From: an uncultured Kiloniellaceae bacterium
GTDB taxonomy: Bacteria > Pseudomonadota > Alphaproteobacteria > Kiloniellales > Kiloniellaceae
Length of the DNA stretch: 64,000 nucleotides
Direction: 5' to 3'
Assembly (NCBI GenBank): GCA_947500035.1
Contig: CANMQP010000007.1
Location: forward strand, 1-64,000
Positions within the stretch are counted from its first letter, which is position 1. Every line of letters starts with the position of its first letter. Under the pieces are notes generated by a model. The model was not told where the DNA came from and made no database searches. It saw only the letters and a list, made by a program, of their open reading frames with translations. Made by a program: the position numbers and the translations under genes. This document shows positions 1 to 8,713 of this stretch, piece after piece.

Positions 1-1054
1 TGTAAGACGAAACCTCATAGTGATAGGTCGTCGTCGGACGGCCATCCACATATCCAGGATTACCTGGGTAAACAACTCCGGTCAGGCGGCGCCCGCTCTC
101 GTAAAGATAGTTATAGCGCTTACCGTCAGGGTCGATGACAGCGGAAATCGCGTCGTCGTTCGTATCAGGAGTGGTCCCATACTCTAAAGTTATGGTCCGG
201 CCATAACTGTCGGTAACGGACCCGAGATCCCAACCCGAATTAATACGCGTCATGACCTGTTCATAGCCGTTGGCATAGGCTATGCGCAGCAATCCGCCTC
301 TGTCCTCGCTATAGGTCTCCGTAATATCGTGACCGAGTTTCAGCTCCCAGGTTCCCGCAACTCTGGTCAGGGTGGCATCGATGTCACTGTCGGGAATATA
401 ATTGTCATGGCCACCGCCCGTCGGCGTGAAACGCAAGACCTGACCTTCCGGGCGGTGCACGTCTATCCAGTCCGGTGAATTGTGAAAATTTCCCTCAAAG
501 GTCAGAAACCGCACAAAGTTATGACGCCACCCCCGGCCGAGCGGGCCTCTATAACGAGTCTGGCTATTGTAATAGCGCACGAACTGCAGGCTGTTGGCGC
601 CCGATGTTGCGAAATCGACGACCTGTTCGAACTTGTTGCCCGAGGGAATCGAGACCGGATTGCCGGCCGCCGCTGTTCCCTTAGGACCAACACCACCACC
701 GGCGGCGGTACATGTCGGGCCTAGAGCCTTGGGGTCCGGCTCTTCTTCAATACAGCCTGTCTCAACAGAATTATCCTCGACGTAGCCTACCGGGCATACA
801 GCCGAGATCGGATCTCTGTAAACAGCTCCACAGCAAAAGCCCTGTATGAGGCAAAACATCGAATCTAACGACTGACCAGGTACGGCCGTCAAGAATGTAA
901 TCCGGCTAGGAAACATCGCTACAACAGCCTGACAGGCAAGATCAGGCGTTGCGTGTTCGACGCCTGCAGGGTCTTCCCAGGCGGCTTTGGCTGTTGTCGT
1001 ATATGAAAGAGAAAAAAGAAGTGCGGCGAAAAGTCCCGGAAAAACCCTGCGCAT
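1..1054 (-). CDS. RHS/YD-repeat secreted protein, N-terminal part (runs off the left edge)
   Basis: I read an open frame on the minus strand from an ATG at 1054 to the window edge, 351 codons with no stop. The ATG follows a G-rich ribosome binding site. The product opens with a signal peptide (MRRVFPGLFAALLFSLSYTT, cleavage probably after TAKA). A Cys-containing region of about 100 residues follows, then a DUF6531-like RHS entry segment (PVSIPSGNKF, then FVRYYNSQTRYRG and GRGWRHNF), and then the first YD-type repeats (YDP-like segments and YNYLYESGRRLTGVVYPG). Proteins of this family form large beta-shell cages that often carry a toxic C-terminal tip. The C-terminus lies outside the window, so a toxin function cannot be judged. 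The signal peptide suggests Sec export. Confidence 0.82.
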   Translation of the reverse strand, partial: MRRVFPGLFAALLFSLSYTTTAKAAWEDPAGVEHATPDLACQAVVAMFPSRITFLTAVPGQSLDSMFCLIQGFCCGAVYRDPISAVCPVGYVEDNSVETGCIEEEPDPKALGPTCTAAGGGVGPKGTAAAGNPVSIPSGNKFEQVVDFATSGANSLQFVRYYNSQTRYRGPLGRGWRHNFVRFLTFEGNFHNSPDWIDVHRPEGQVLRFTPTGGGHDNYIPDSDIDATLTRVAGTWELKLGHDITETYSEDRGGLLRIAYANGYEQVMTRINSGWDLGSVTDSYGRTITLEYGTTPDTNDDAISAVIDPDGKRYNYLYESGRRLTGVVYPGNPGYVDGRPTTTYHYEVSSY

Positions 1055-1212
1055 TAATCCCCCCGGATTGACTGACCCAGAACAGGCAGTAGAAGAAAAT
1101 TTATGCAATCCTAGGTTACTCAACCAACAGGCGCAATAGCTTATTCGACAGAACGTCCCGGATCAACGCCGTCACACGCCGCAAACAGCAGGCTTACCGC
1201 AAGCCCGCGGCC

Positions 1213-1560
1213 CTATTGCCAGCTCTCAATATCCTCGGCATCGCCCGACCCGCCCTCACGCTTGTCAGCGCCATACGTCAGAATATCGAACGCCCCATGC
1301 CGGCCCGGAGAGCGGTAAATATAAGCAACACCCCAGGGGTCGGCCGGGACCACCGTCTTGCGCAGATAGGGGCCGTTCCACGTCACGACATCGGAGGGGG
1401 CCTCGACTAAAGCCTTAAGACCTTGTTCTGAATTAGGATATTTCCCGACATCGAGCAAATACAGCTCAAGCGCCGTCGCGAGCTGCTCGATCTGCGTCTT
1501 GGCCGTCTTGCTCTTGGCCCCTTCCAGATAACCAACAACGCGCGGACCAACAATGCCAGC
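1213..1560 (-). pseudogene. gspG: gspG remnant (type II secretion major pseudopilin, 5' truncated)
   Basis: The frame from 1560 to the stop at 1213 encodes 115 residues matching the GspG body: AGIVGPRVVGYLEGAKSKTA at the start, the TAKTQIEQLATALELYLLDVG helix, then GKYPNSEQGLKALVEAP, VPADPWGVAYIYRSPG and a C-terminal YGADKREGG. The Ca2+-binding C-terminal region of GspG is therefore present. The prepilin peptidase site and hydrophobic N-terminal helix are missing. A TAG codon (1561-1563) sits directly before the first matching residue, and the sequence further upstream does not resemble a pseudopilin in any frame. No other gsp gene is present. I infer a relic left by recombination at about 1561. 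A short internal ATG at 1458 could start an 81-residue peptide, but that could not be assembled as a pseudopilin. Confidence 0.8.
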
Positions 1561-1563
1561 CTA

Positions 1564-1904
1564 GAAGGCTCGCATGTTGAAAGCGAAAGGCTACCTGAGG
1601 AACCTCTGTTCTCTGAAAATCAAAGACCCAGTCGTTAGAGCTCCTGGTCAATTGCAAAAGATCAAACGGCCAACTTTTTTCGTTTCCATACATCCGTTAA
1701 TTGAATCGAGGTAAAAGAATCTGCTCAAAGCACTGCTGCAAAAGAACGACCAGTGGGTTATTTATAAAGTACAGTTCTCAACCTTCATTGCTTGACTGAT
1801 TCCCTTGACGAAAGCTTCGGACAACTGCTGACAGAAAAAGGCCAGGCATGGTAAACCATCAGAGTAATTGCGATCCCGAACGGCGTGTGCGACAGACCGG
1901 AAAT
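1564..1904. other. gene-free stretch between gspG remnant and integrase
   Basis: No convincing coding frame was found in these 341 bases. The only open frame (1466-1693, minus) runs across the gspG remnant in another frame and resembles nothing. The stretch is more AT-rich than the flanking genes and may be a recombination junction. Confidence 0.5.
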
Positions 1905-3068
1905 CTACAACAACTCCATCAACCGGGCGGCTCGGCTTAACTCCGCTTCTGCATCATTGTAGTACTCCGATGCCTGCTGCACCGACTTGTGTTGCGACTG
2001 CTGCATCGCCTCGGCTAAGGGTATTCCATCCCTCGCTGCCTGGGTGAGATAACCAGCTCGCAATCCATGCGCGCTGTAGTCGCTGGGTTCATAGCCGGCG
2101 ATCTTAAGTCGTCGTTTGATCATATGATTGACGCCGGCGGGAGTCATGGCGCGTTCAGAAACATTCTCCCATCGATCGATGTGACGAAAGACCGAGCCGT
2201 CCTTGATATCTTCGCTCCCCATCCAAACAGTCAACGCGTCCACCGGTCGCCCAATCAGCTTAACTTGTGCCCCATCCTCCGCATCGGAGGTCTTAGTGCG
2301 GCCAAGTTGAATTGTCATACAGGGGAGCATTCGGCTTCCCGGATCCGTGGGGTCCGCCGGCACCGAGTCTTCTGCGATCAGTTGTTTAACCTTAAGGGAG
2401 GCAAGTTCGCTCCGCCTTCTTCCGCCCGACCCAAAGGCGGCCAACAGCAAGGCACGATCTCGCAGAGCCGCGGGTCCGCCATCAGTGCAGGTGTCCAAGA
2501 GATCTTCCAGAATGTTGCGGGTAATCGCCCGTCGGCTATTTCGAGCCCGTGGCCGATCTGCTGCCTTGGCCGCGCGTTTAACCGCCTCTTTCAGACTTGG
2601 TGTAGCAAAAGGTCCCTTCTCTCCCCGGATCCGGTGCAACGTCGCCCAAGAAGAAAGCCGTCGGCGCACCGTTGCCGGCGCCTGCGGTCCGTCAGTCCGG
2701 AGCAATCCACGCGCTCTCAACTGGGTTTCAACATCCTCCGGCATACCATGGCTCGGATCCCGCGCACGCTCACTCGCGTCGTAGAGATGATGTGCCACAA
2801 ATTTTAAGGCAAGAGACTCAGACGCAGGCCAAGAGAGGATCTGTTTGGTTGCTGCCAAACACCAGGCTTCCAGATAAGCGAGATCTGAGGTAAGCGCCCG
2901 CAGAGAGTTTTCGGGCGTCCCCTTGCGTGCCAGGTGCTTCAGGGTGTTGAGGTCGGCTTCGGTCAGGAGATCCGCAACCAGATCCTGGCGCTCAAAAGAG
3001 ACAACAGAAATCAAAGACCCAAGACGGTCACTGACATCGCCTGCTTGATCTTTCATATCTTGCTCCAC
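1905..3068 (-). CDS. Tyrosine-type site-specific recombinase/integrase
   Basis: This 387-residue protein has the XerC/phage-integrase architecture. An N-terminal SAM-like core-binding domain (roughly residues 20-165) precedes a C-terminal catalytic domain. Catalytic features visible are the first arginine in FGSGGRRRSELASL, the HGLR box (SAHGLRAGYL, giving His and the second Arg), the second His/Trp position as SQHKS, and the tyrosine in QASEYY near the C-terminus. Such enzymes cut and rejoin DNA through a 3'-phosphotyrosine. It lies about 50 bp downstream of a toxin-antitoxin pair on the same strand, in an accessory segment with a gspG relic, which suggests an integrated element or its remains. 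No tRNA target site is visible next to it. The substrate is unknown. Confidence 0.88.
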   Translation of the reverse strand: MEQDMKDQAGDVSDRLGSLISVVSFERQDLVADLLTEADLNTLKHLARKGTPENSLRALTSDLAYLEAWCLAATKQILSWPASESLALKFVAHHLYDASERARDPSHGMPEDVETQLRARGLLRTDGPQAPATVRRRLSSWATLHRIRGEKGPFATPSLKEAVKRAAKAADRPRARNSRRAITRNILEDLLDTCTDGGPAALRDRALLLAAFGSGGRRRSELASLKVKQLIAEDSVPADPTDPGSRMLPCMTIQLGRTKTSDAEDGAQVKLIGRPVDALTVWMGSEDIKDGSVFRHIDRWENVSERAMTPAGVNHMIKRRLKIAGYEPSDYSAHGLRAGYLTQAARDGIPLAEAMQQSQHKSVQQASEYYNDAEAELSRAARLMELL

Positions 3069-3117
3069 AATCGGCCGCTAGAACGATTTCAAATAAATGC
3101 CAGAGCGCGCGGCGCCC

Positions 3118-3495
3118 CTACCAGCGGCGCTCAACTTTGATAGCATCGAAGGCCTTGTCGGTAGACACCAAGGCGCAGTTTTCCAGCCGGCTTTGTGCTG
3201 CCAGCAGACGATCCCAGGGATCACGATGGTCCCAGTCCAGATGAGCGGCATATTCCGCATGCTCGTGGGTGATCGCCAGGTCTTCCACGGCATTGCGCCG
3301 GAGCGCCGCCCTCAGTTCCTGCGGCGGCAGCTCAATGCGCCTGCGCCGCGCTTTGATCTCGAGTTCGTAAATGGAAACGGCGCTGACCACGACAGTCTGC
3401 GCTTTGTCGAGAATCAATTCCCGCGCCGCCTCTGAAAGTCTTGGGTTTCCGGTCATCCACCAATAGACCGCATGGCTGTCGAGCAGCAGCTTCAT
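3118..3495 (-). CDS. VapC-type PIN-domain toxin ribonuclease
   Basis: This 125-residue protein has the PIN fold signature: an N-terminal acidic residue in MKLLLDSHAVYWW, the conserved glutamate in VSAVSIYELEIKAR, the HRDPWDRLLAAQS segment with two acidic residues, and VSTDKAFD near the C-terminus. These provide the Mg2+-binding acidic cluster. Family members are endoribonucleases that cut tRNA or rRNA when free of antitoxin. The start overlaps the end of the antitoxin gene by 4 bp, the usual type II toxin-antitoxin arrangement and a sign of translational coupling. The sequence, with its DSHAVYWW start, belongs to the subgroup that often pairs with Phd-like antitoxins. Confidence 0.9.
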   Translation of the reverse strand: MKLLLDSHAVYWWMTGNPRLSEAARELILDKAQTVVVSAVSIYELEIKARRRRIELPPQELRAALRRNAVEDLAITHEHAEYAAHLDWDHRDPWDRLLAAQSRLENCALVSTDKAFDAIKVERRW

Positions 3496-3773
3496 TCAGT
3501 TTGCGGCTTTCCGACCCAGATCCCGACTTCGTCTGTATAGTCTCCGGCCTCGATCGCCGCCTGTTCCGGATCTTCGTCATCAAAGAGATCTTCGGGCAGT
3601 TTCAGGTGTTTGAGCGGAGCCGCCTCCCGACGGGCGCTCGCGTCCGGGGGCATCAGCCGTGCCTGCGGTTCCTTGCCTTTGGTGATCAGAATCTCCTCAC
3701 CTTCCCTGGCCCGCTCCAAGAGCTCGGAAAAATGCGCCCGGGCTTCAGAAACCTTGTAGGATGCGCCAGACAT
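3492..3773 (-). CDS. Phd/YefM-type antitoxin
   Basis: This 93-residue protein begins with the Phd/YefM DNA-binding fold: YKVSEARAHFSELLERARE, then EEILITKGKEPQARLMP. An acidic, probably disordered tail follows (LPEDLFDDEDPEQAAIEAGD) of the kind that wraps the PIN toxin. The start ATG at 3773 has a good ribosome binding site (AAAGGAA). It lies first in a two-gene operon with the PIN toxin. Antitoxins of this family repress their own promoter, usually by binding palindromes just upstream. The 9-bp inverted repeat at 3858-3884, about 85 bp upstream, is a candidate but is somewhat far away. Confidence 0.88.
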   Translation of the reverse strand: MSGASYKVSEARAHFSELLERAREGEEILITKGKEPQARLMPPDASARREAAPLKHLKLPEDLFDDEDPEQAAIEAGDYTDEVGIWVGKPQTE

Positions 3774-4523
3774 AGCGGTTCCTTTCTCTGCGCGATCTGT
3801 AGCTCCAGATCATCATAGCAGGTCTTTATAAAACGTACAACATAGATGGTCATATCACTTACGATAAGGGTTAACTATCGTAAGCGATGGATTCGATATT
3901 CAGGTATTTATGTTTAAAATCAACGCTTTATTGAGCTTCAGGATGTTGATTTCTACCCGATTCTAGGGGGCAAACGTATTCATCATCACCACAAACAGAT
4001 TTTTCCAGATCGCGAGATCAATCAGGTTAGGTGATTCTGGATTGTTTTTGCTCTCTTTGTGCACACACACTGCACATGAGCACCGATAACCTATTGAGAA
4101 ATATTGATTTTATATCCAGTCCATCATGGGGGCAACGGACAGTCTATGTGATTGAAATTCCGACATTCTTATCTTCGGTTTCTTGTCACGCGCATCATCC
4201 ACGCTCCGCTCTACCGCAATCTGCTTCGTTCCGATGGTCCTGCAGATAACGCAGAGTTCGGCCCAACACAAGAGCCACCCTACCTTCGAAGTATCCCCAC
4301 GATCCACCCCTGGAACCTCGGCGCGCAGGCCCTCAGACCGCCGGAATCTTTGTCAAAAACTGGGTCAAAAACTGGCCAATGACCGTACACAACTATTTTT
4401 GAACCCTGCAGCCGCCTGGTCCGACTCACTTCCGATGAGCAGTGTAACTGCCCTTCAAACGAATGGCGTCGGGCAGCTAACGCCTTATCCGTCTCAAGCC
4501 AGAACAACCACAGGGAACACAGC
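3774..4523. other. 750-bp gene-free region between the TA locus and the TPR-like gene
   Basis: I found no supportable gene here. The first 350 bp are AT-rich and contain the inverted repeat described separately. It must hold the divergent promoters of the toxin-antitoxin operon and of the gene at 4524. Confidence 0.5.
3858..3884. repeat. Perfect 9-bp inverted repeat (operator or recombinase core candidate)
   Basis: CTTACGATA at 3858-3866 is the exact reverse complement of TATCGTAAG at 3876-3884, with a 9-nt spacer. Two arms with a short spacer fit either a dimeric repressor operator for the toxin-antitoxin operon or the core site of a tyrosine recombinase. Confidence 0.6.
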
Positions 4524-6341
4524 ATGCAAGCCAAGAAGTATGGCGCTCTCCTGATCGCACTCGGCCTGATTGGCGGATCCGGCGTCACCACCTCTCGTGC
4601 TCAGGCGCCAGCAGATGCCTGCTATGTCATCCCGGTTCCGGCCGCATGTGCCGACCCGCTCCTGAAGGAACTCTTGAGCCGGATCGATTCATTGCAAGAC
4701 GACGACAAACAAGAGCCAAAATTCGCACTGATCGACAAGCTGATACAGCATGGCTACCTGGACAGCGCCCTCAAGATAACCCGCCGGATGGAAGAGAGCA
4801 GGTTGAAGAGCACCAAACTCCTGATCCTCGGCACCTTATATGCGGAGCAGCGGGACTATGCACAAGCCTACGAGACTTTAGATCTTCTGAGCGACCCTGA
4901 ACACACGCGCAGCCTGCAGACCTCCATCGTCAGAGCTTTCGTTTCCGACGGCGAAGTCGAACCAGCCTTGCTATTGGTCAAGGAAGCCGGCGACGAAACT
5001 TTGTCCGATAGTTTCCAGGCCAGTCTGGTCCATCGCTTCGTGCGCGAAAAACGCCTTGAGCTGGCGTGGCAGAACGTTCAGGAGATCAAGAGATCAAGTC
5101 TGCGAAACGGCACACTTGCCGAGCTCGCCTTCGGACAATTCCGCCAACAACAATTTTCTGACGCCCTGCGTACGCTCGAGGCGATAGACGATCCGGCGCT
5201 CCAGACGCAGTTCTACGCGCAGTTGGGTATCCTGGCTCATAACCTGGAAAAGACCCAGGAAGCGAACAGCCTCTTCAACAAAGCTCTGGAGACGCTCTCG
5301 CGACTTGAAGACGCGGCGCATGAAAACACTGATCACGTGCGACGGACAATCGTTCCCATGTTGCAGGGTTCGGACAGACTGGAACAGGCACAGCGCGTGG
5401 CGGAAAGGATCGACGAACCCTATGACCGGCTCATAAACCTGGCCCAGATCGCAGCTCAATACGCGCGGCAAGGCGAACCGCAAAAAGCGAGAGATCTCTT
5501 CACCAGAAACCTCGCCGAAATGTCGCAGATCAGTGACCCTCATCTGCGCGTTGAGTCCGTGGGTTGGCAAACGCAGTCGATGATGGATTCCGGATTCACC
5601 GATGAAGCCCTGGAGGCGGTTGCGCAGATTGAGGATCCAATCGGCAAAGATACTGCCCAGGAAAGGCTTGGCCGGATTGCGCTCAGCCGGAAAGAATACG
5701 GCCTGGCGGAAGAAATCCTCAATGGAATTGAATCGGAGAGCCGCAGGCTCGTCGGCTTAATGACTATGGCCGCCCTTACCATCGGCGTCAAAGGACAAGA
5801 AGACCTGCCGTATCGCTTGGCGGATACCACAGAGGCGGCGCTCGAAATGGATGACCTGGAAGGCTCCGGCGAAGTCCTCGGTTATCTCATCGAGACGCGG
5901 CTGAGGCTCAAACAGTTTGAAAAGGTGCAAAGCCTGATTAACTGGTACGAGGATCCCGACGACCGCTTCAGGGCGCTGAGCAAACTCGGTTTTTCAGCGG
6001 CCGAAGCAGGCGAGAACGGGATCGCGGTAGAAACGCTGAAAAGGCGGCTGGACCTTCTGGTGCCGGGTAAATCGGAGTGGAACCTCACACGCATCGCGCG
6101 GACCGCACAGACCGTACCTCTCAATCTGGAACCAGCCGACACACTCGCGCTTTCCCAGCGACTGGAAGATTCGAATAAACAGCGCCTCTTTTTGAACGTC
6201 GTCGCCATAACCCTGGCGGAAAGAGATCGCCTGGAAGAGGCCCGGACCCTGGTCAGGTTGGCGGAAGATCCGATCCTCAACAAAGACTTCGAACTGGTGG
6301 AGTTGGGCGCACTTCTGTTTCAAAGCCTGAAAGCAAAATAG
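4524..6341 (+). CDS. Secreted helical-repeat (TPR-like) protein of unknown function
   Basis: This 605-residue protein starts with a clear signal peptide (KKYGALLIALGLIGGSG, probable cleavage after SRAQA). The rest is almost entirely helical repeats with TPR/SEL-like periodicity: recurring pieces such as AYETLDLL-DPEHTRSL, ALRTLEAIDDPALQTQF, QRVAERIDEPYDRLINLAQIA, ALEAVAQIEDPIGKDTAQ and QSLINWYEDPDDRFRALSKL. The shared pattern A-x(2)-I/L-x-D-P-x(2)-R recurs about every 33-37 residues. Two cysteines lie just after the signal peptide (ACYVIPVPAACAD). It is probably a periplasmic scaffold or adaptor. It is followed 140 bp later by another exported protein. A ribosome binding site (AGGGAA) precedes the ATG. 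I do not recognise a specific family. Confidence 0.85.
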   Translation: MQAKKYGALLIALGLIGGSGVTTSRAQAPADACYVIPVPAACADPLLKELLSRIDSLQDDDKQEPKFALIDKLIQHGYLDSALKITRRMEESRLKSTKLLILGTLYAEQRDYAQAYETLDLLSDPEHTRSLQTSIVRAFVSDGEVEPALLLVKEAGDETLSDSFQASLVHRFVREKRLELAWQNVQEIKRSSLRNGTLAELAFGQFRQQQFSDALRTLEAIDDPALQTQFYAQLGILAHNLEKTQEANSLFNKALETLSRLEDAAHENTDHVRRTIVPMLQGSDRLEQAQRVAERIDEPYDRLINLAQIAAQYARQGEPQKARDLFTRNLAEMSQISDPHLRVESVGWQTQSMMDSGFTDEALEAVAQIEDPIGKDTAQERLGRIALSRKEYGLAEEILNGIESESRRLVGLMTMAALTIGVKGQEDLPYRLADTTEAALEMDDLEGSGEVLGYLIETRLRLKQFEKVQSLINWYEDPDDRFRALSKLGFSAAEAGENGIAVETLKRRLDLLVPGKSEWNLTRIARTAQTVPLNLEPADTLALSQRLEDSNKQRLFLNVVAITLAERDRLEEARTLVRLAEDPILNKDFELVELGALLFQSLKAK

Positions 6342-6482
6342 GAACCTTCACAGATCGGACGAACATGACTTAGGCGCTCAATCTTTTTCAAATCTCTTTG
6401 AACTTTCCGGTGTGCACGAACGACTGACAGTTGGATGTGCCACTGGCCCCACGTGGGCCAGGCGAGTCTTTAGGAGAATTCA

Positions 6483-7091
6483 ATGTCGAGATTTTTAAGA
6501 ACATCATTATTAGCGTTATCTTTGGGCGCAGTTTTTGCGGGCTCACCCTCCGCGAACGCCGACATTTATTACTTCAAGAACAGCTCCCTTAACGTTGCCC
6601 AGGGCAATATGAGCAACCCTCCGGTTCTGGTCTACACGCCGAAAAACGGCAAGTACGAAGCCGATAAGACTGGATCCTTCATCGTTCCGATCAGACTCAC
6701 GGCCGAAAAAAGGCTTAGAGCACGCATTTACAAATGGAACTTAAAAGAAGCGACGTCGGGAACACTGCTCGCAGACAATGGTCACAGCAACATATGGGTC
6801 AAGAAAATCGACAAGAAGTATTCTCTGAAGGTCGGATGGAATGAACTCAAGCATCTGGAATCCGCCGGGCGCAAAATCTGCGAGCAGCACGGAAAACCCG
6901 ACAAAAAGGTGATAAAACCGGGCAGCAGCAAAACACACCTCTATTACGAAGCCTATGTATACGCGAAGCCCAAGAACAAACACGGCAGCACGGCCCGAAT
7001 GGCGCAGATTTTGCCGGTAAAGGTCGTCTGCATGCCGGAGAAATTTAAGGTGACCGATGCCAAGCTCTCGGTGAAGTATCACGGATCTTAG
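6483..7091 (+). CDS. Secreted protein of unknown function, upstream part before an in-frame TAG
   Basis: The ATG at 6483 follows an AGGAG ribosome binding site and encodes a signal peptide (LRTSLLALSLGAVFAG, cleavage near ANA-DIYYF). The mature part is Lys-rich and beta-prone, with two cysteines (RKICEQ and VKVVCMP). The frame stops at a TAG at 7089-7091, but the same frame stays open to 7394 and continues with similar composition. I therefore suspect that this 202-residue product is the first two thirds of a 303-residue exported protein with two or more beta-sandwich-like domains. The function is unknown. It lies downstream of the helical-repeat protein in the same orientation. Confidence 0.75.
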   Translation: MSRFLRTSLLALSLGAVFAGSPSANADIYYFKNSSLNVAQGNMSNPPVLVYTPKNGKYEADKTGSFIVPIRLTAEKRLRARIYKWNLKEATSGTLLADNGHSNIWVKKIDKKYSLKVGWNELKHLESAGRKICEQHGKPDKKVIKPGSSKTHLYYEAYVYAKPKNKHGSTARMAQILPVKVVCMPEKFKVTDAKLSVKYHGS

Positions 7092-7394
7092 CGTAAGTGC
7101 CCGGTGAAAGTCACGGTCTCGGCCAATTTCAAAACAAACAAGCCGGGCGGCGAGAATATCGAGTTCCTCTATATCCGCGGCGATGGCTCACACATGAAGG
7201 TCAAGACCAAGACGTCCGGACCAAACGGCACTGCTTTCTGGAAGAAAGACTACACCATAGGTCACACGGTTGACCGGAAATACATGATGACGATCGTCGG
7301 CTCGCCGCTCTACACGGATTGGTCACAAGTCAAGGTAAACTGCAAGAAGAAGTCCGACGGCTTTAAGAATCCCATGCCGAAGAGTAAGTCCTAA
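7092..7394 (+). pseudogene. In-frame continuation of the secreted protein beyond the TAG
   Basis: Reading on in frame after the TAG gives RKCPVKVTVSANFKTNKPGG, then a 100-residue domain ending VKVNCKKKSDG and a basic tail. The CPVKVTVSANF strand directly follows LSVKYHGS of the upstream part, as one would expect within a single domain. A GTG at 7104 could in principle restart translation, but no ribosome binding site precedes it, and the domain would then lack a signal peptide. The simplest reading is one gene with a nonsense change, for example from CAG or TGG. Low-level read-through is an alternative, since the base after the stop is C, a leaky context. Confidence 0.6.
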
Positions 7395-7768
7395 CTCAAC
7401 AAAAATCGACTGGAGACAAAGCTGCTTGGTCGATGATCCTGCGAACAAACAATCAGCCTTCGGGGCACTCTGCGTCAGGTGAGACGTAGGGTGCCCCACA
7501 GTGTTTCAGACGACGAGATGAGCGAGGACTCATCTGCCCGGTTCCCCGACACTTGCCGTCATAATCGCCTGCCTTCCTGAGAGTCACCCTCAGAGCGCTT
7601 AAGGAATACTCTCTCACGCGCACGCGCCCACCTGCGCCGGGGCCGCATAAATTCGGAAGTTGTTAATGCTTTCTATATAGCTTCCTTAACTACGATCCTG
7701 GTGATAAAATTTCATTTCAGTGCAGTATCTTATGCTCAGCGCTATACCCATTTCCAATTGGGCAATGA
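7395..7768. other. Gene-free spacer with hairpin, upstream of the E1/nitroreductase cassette
   Basis: These 374 bases hold the hairpin at 7462-7497. The AT-rich part from about 7645 probably contains the promoter of the cassette beginning at 7769. No coding frame could be supported. Confidence 0.5.
7462..7497 (+). terminator. Strong hairpin after the secreted-protein gene
   Basis: A 15-bp stem (7462-7476 with 7483-7497) is complementary apart from two G-U wobbles and closes on a 6-nt loop. The outer part is GGGGCAC/GTGCCCC. Only a short T run follows, so it is a terminator-like hairpin rather than a textbook intrinsic terminator. Confidence 0.55.
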
Positions 7769-8713
7769 ATGAATCTGATCAAATCGCTATTCAATGAAAA
7801 CCTGCACCTCAGATTTTCCGCAACGTCTGAAACGGAAGCCGTCATATTCGAGCGCCCCGGTCGATGGATGCAGACGGATGACCTTGCGGATCTACTTGAA
7901 GACTTAAGAAGAGTCGCGCGGAAAAACCTGCCCGCTAGAACTCTGGATTACGGCGTACTTGGCGGTGACAAAGAAAGATTAAGCACCTGCGTCATTACAA
8001 TGGTCTACGAGAAAAAGACAGGTGAGCCCATTGCTTTTAACGTCCTGAGCTGGATCCCGCTGGACCTGCACGGCGAAGCCATCGAACTGCTCCACCTGGG
8101 ACTGGTAATGATCGACCCTGATGCGCGCAGCAAAGGCTTCTCCTGGGTGCTTTATGGGCTGACCTGTTTCATGTTCTATCTGCGTGGCGGTATGCGGCCC
8201 ATCTGGATCTCAAACGTGACGCAGGTGCCGGCTGTGTTTGGTCTGGTCAGCCAGAATTTCAGCGATGTCTATCCCGGACATTCAAATGTGAAACAGAGCT
8301 TCCACCACCTGGCTCTCGCCAGGCAGATAATCGGCAGCCATTCAAGTGTCTTTGGGGTCGGGTCTGATGCCATTTTCAACGAAGACAGCTTTGTCATCGA
8401 AAACGCCTACACCGGCGGGTCCGATAATCTGAAAAAAACCTTCGAGGACTGCGCGAAACATCGTGACCAGGAATTCAATCTGGTTTGCGACACTCAGCTC
8501 AATTACGAACGAGGCGACGATTTTCTGCAGATTGGTCAGCTTTCTCTGTCGTCAGCACGTGATTTCGCTTTCAAGAAAATACCGAGAAAGTCGATTTTAG
8601 CGCTGGCGACATCCTTCGGTTTCATGATGGCTCAAGCCTTTGTTCTGCCCGCGATGCATTGGCTCGATACGTCGCGCACTTATAAAAACCTGCGGCCCGC
8701 GAGAAGACTATGA
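7769..8713 (+). CDS. GNAT-fold acyltransferase-like protein, first gene of the E1/nitroreductase cassette
   Basis: This 314-residue protein has the layout of a GNAT acyltransferase. The segment LLHLGLVMIDPDARSKGFSWVLYGL resembles the acyl-CoA/ACP-binding motif A (strand, then a basic/Gly turn, then a helix). It is followed by IWISNVTQVPAVFGLVSQNF, comparable to motif B. The length and the long C-terminal extension recall N-acyl amino acid synthase-like proteins rather than small acetyltransferases. This is inference from fold pattern, not a firm family match. Its stop region overlaps the start of the E1-like gene by 4 bp, so translation is probably coupled. It is the first of five same-strand genes. 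Confidence 0.65.
   Translation: MNLIKSLFNENLHLRFSATSETEAVIFERPGRWMQTDDLADLLEDLRRVARKNLPARTLDYGVLGGDKERLSTCVITMVYEKKTGEPIAFNVLSWIPLDLHGEAIELLHLGLVMIDPDARSKGFSWVLYGLTCFMFYLRGGMRPIWISNVTQVPAVFGLVSQNFSDVYPGHSNVKQSFHHLALARQIIGSHSSVFGVGSDAIFNEDSFVIENAYTGGSDNLKKTFEDCAKHRDQEFNLVCDTQLNYERGDDFLQIGQLSLSSARDFAFKKIPRKSILALATSFGFMMAQAFVLPAMHWLDTSRTYKNLRPARRL

Noticed and set aside
1466-1693. A 75-codon minus-strand frame across the gspG remnant
   Set aside because: It reads the remnant in another frame; the pseudopilin residues are found only in the frame ending at 1213.
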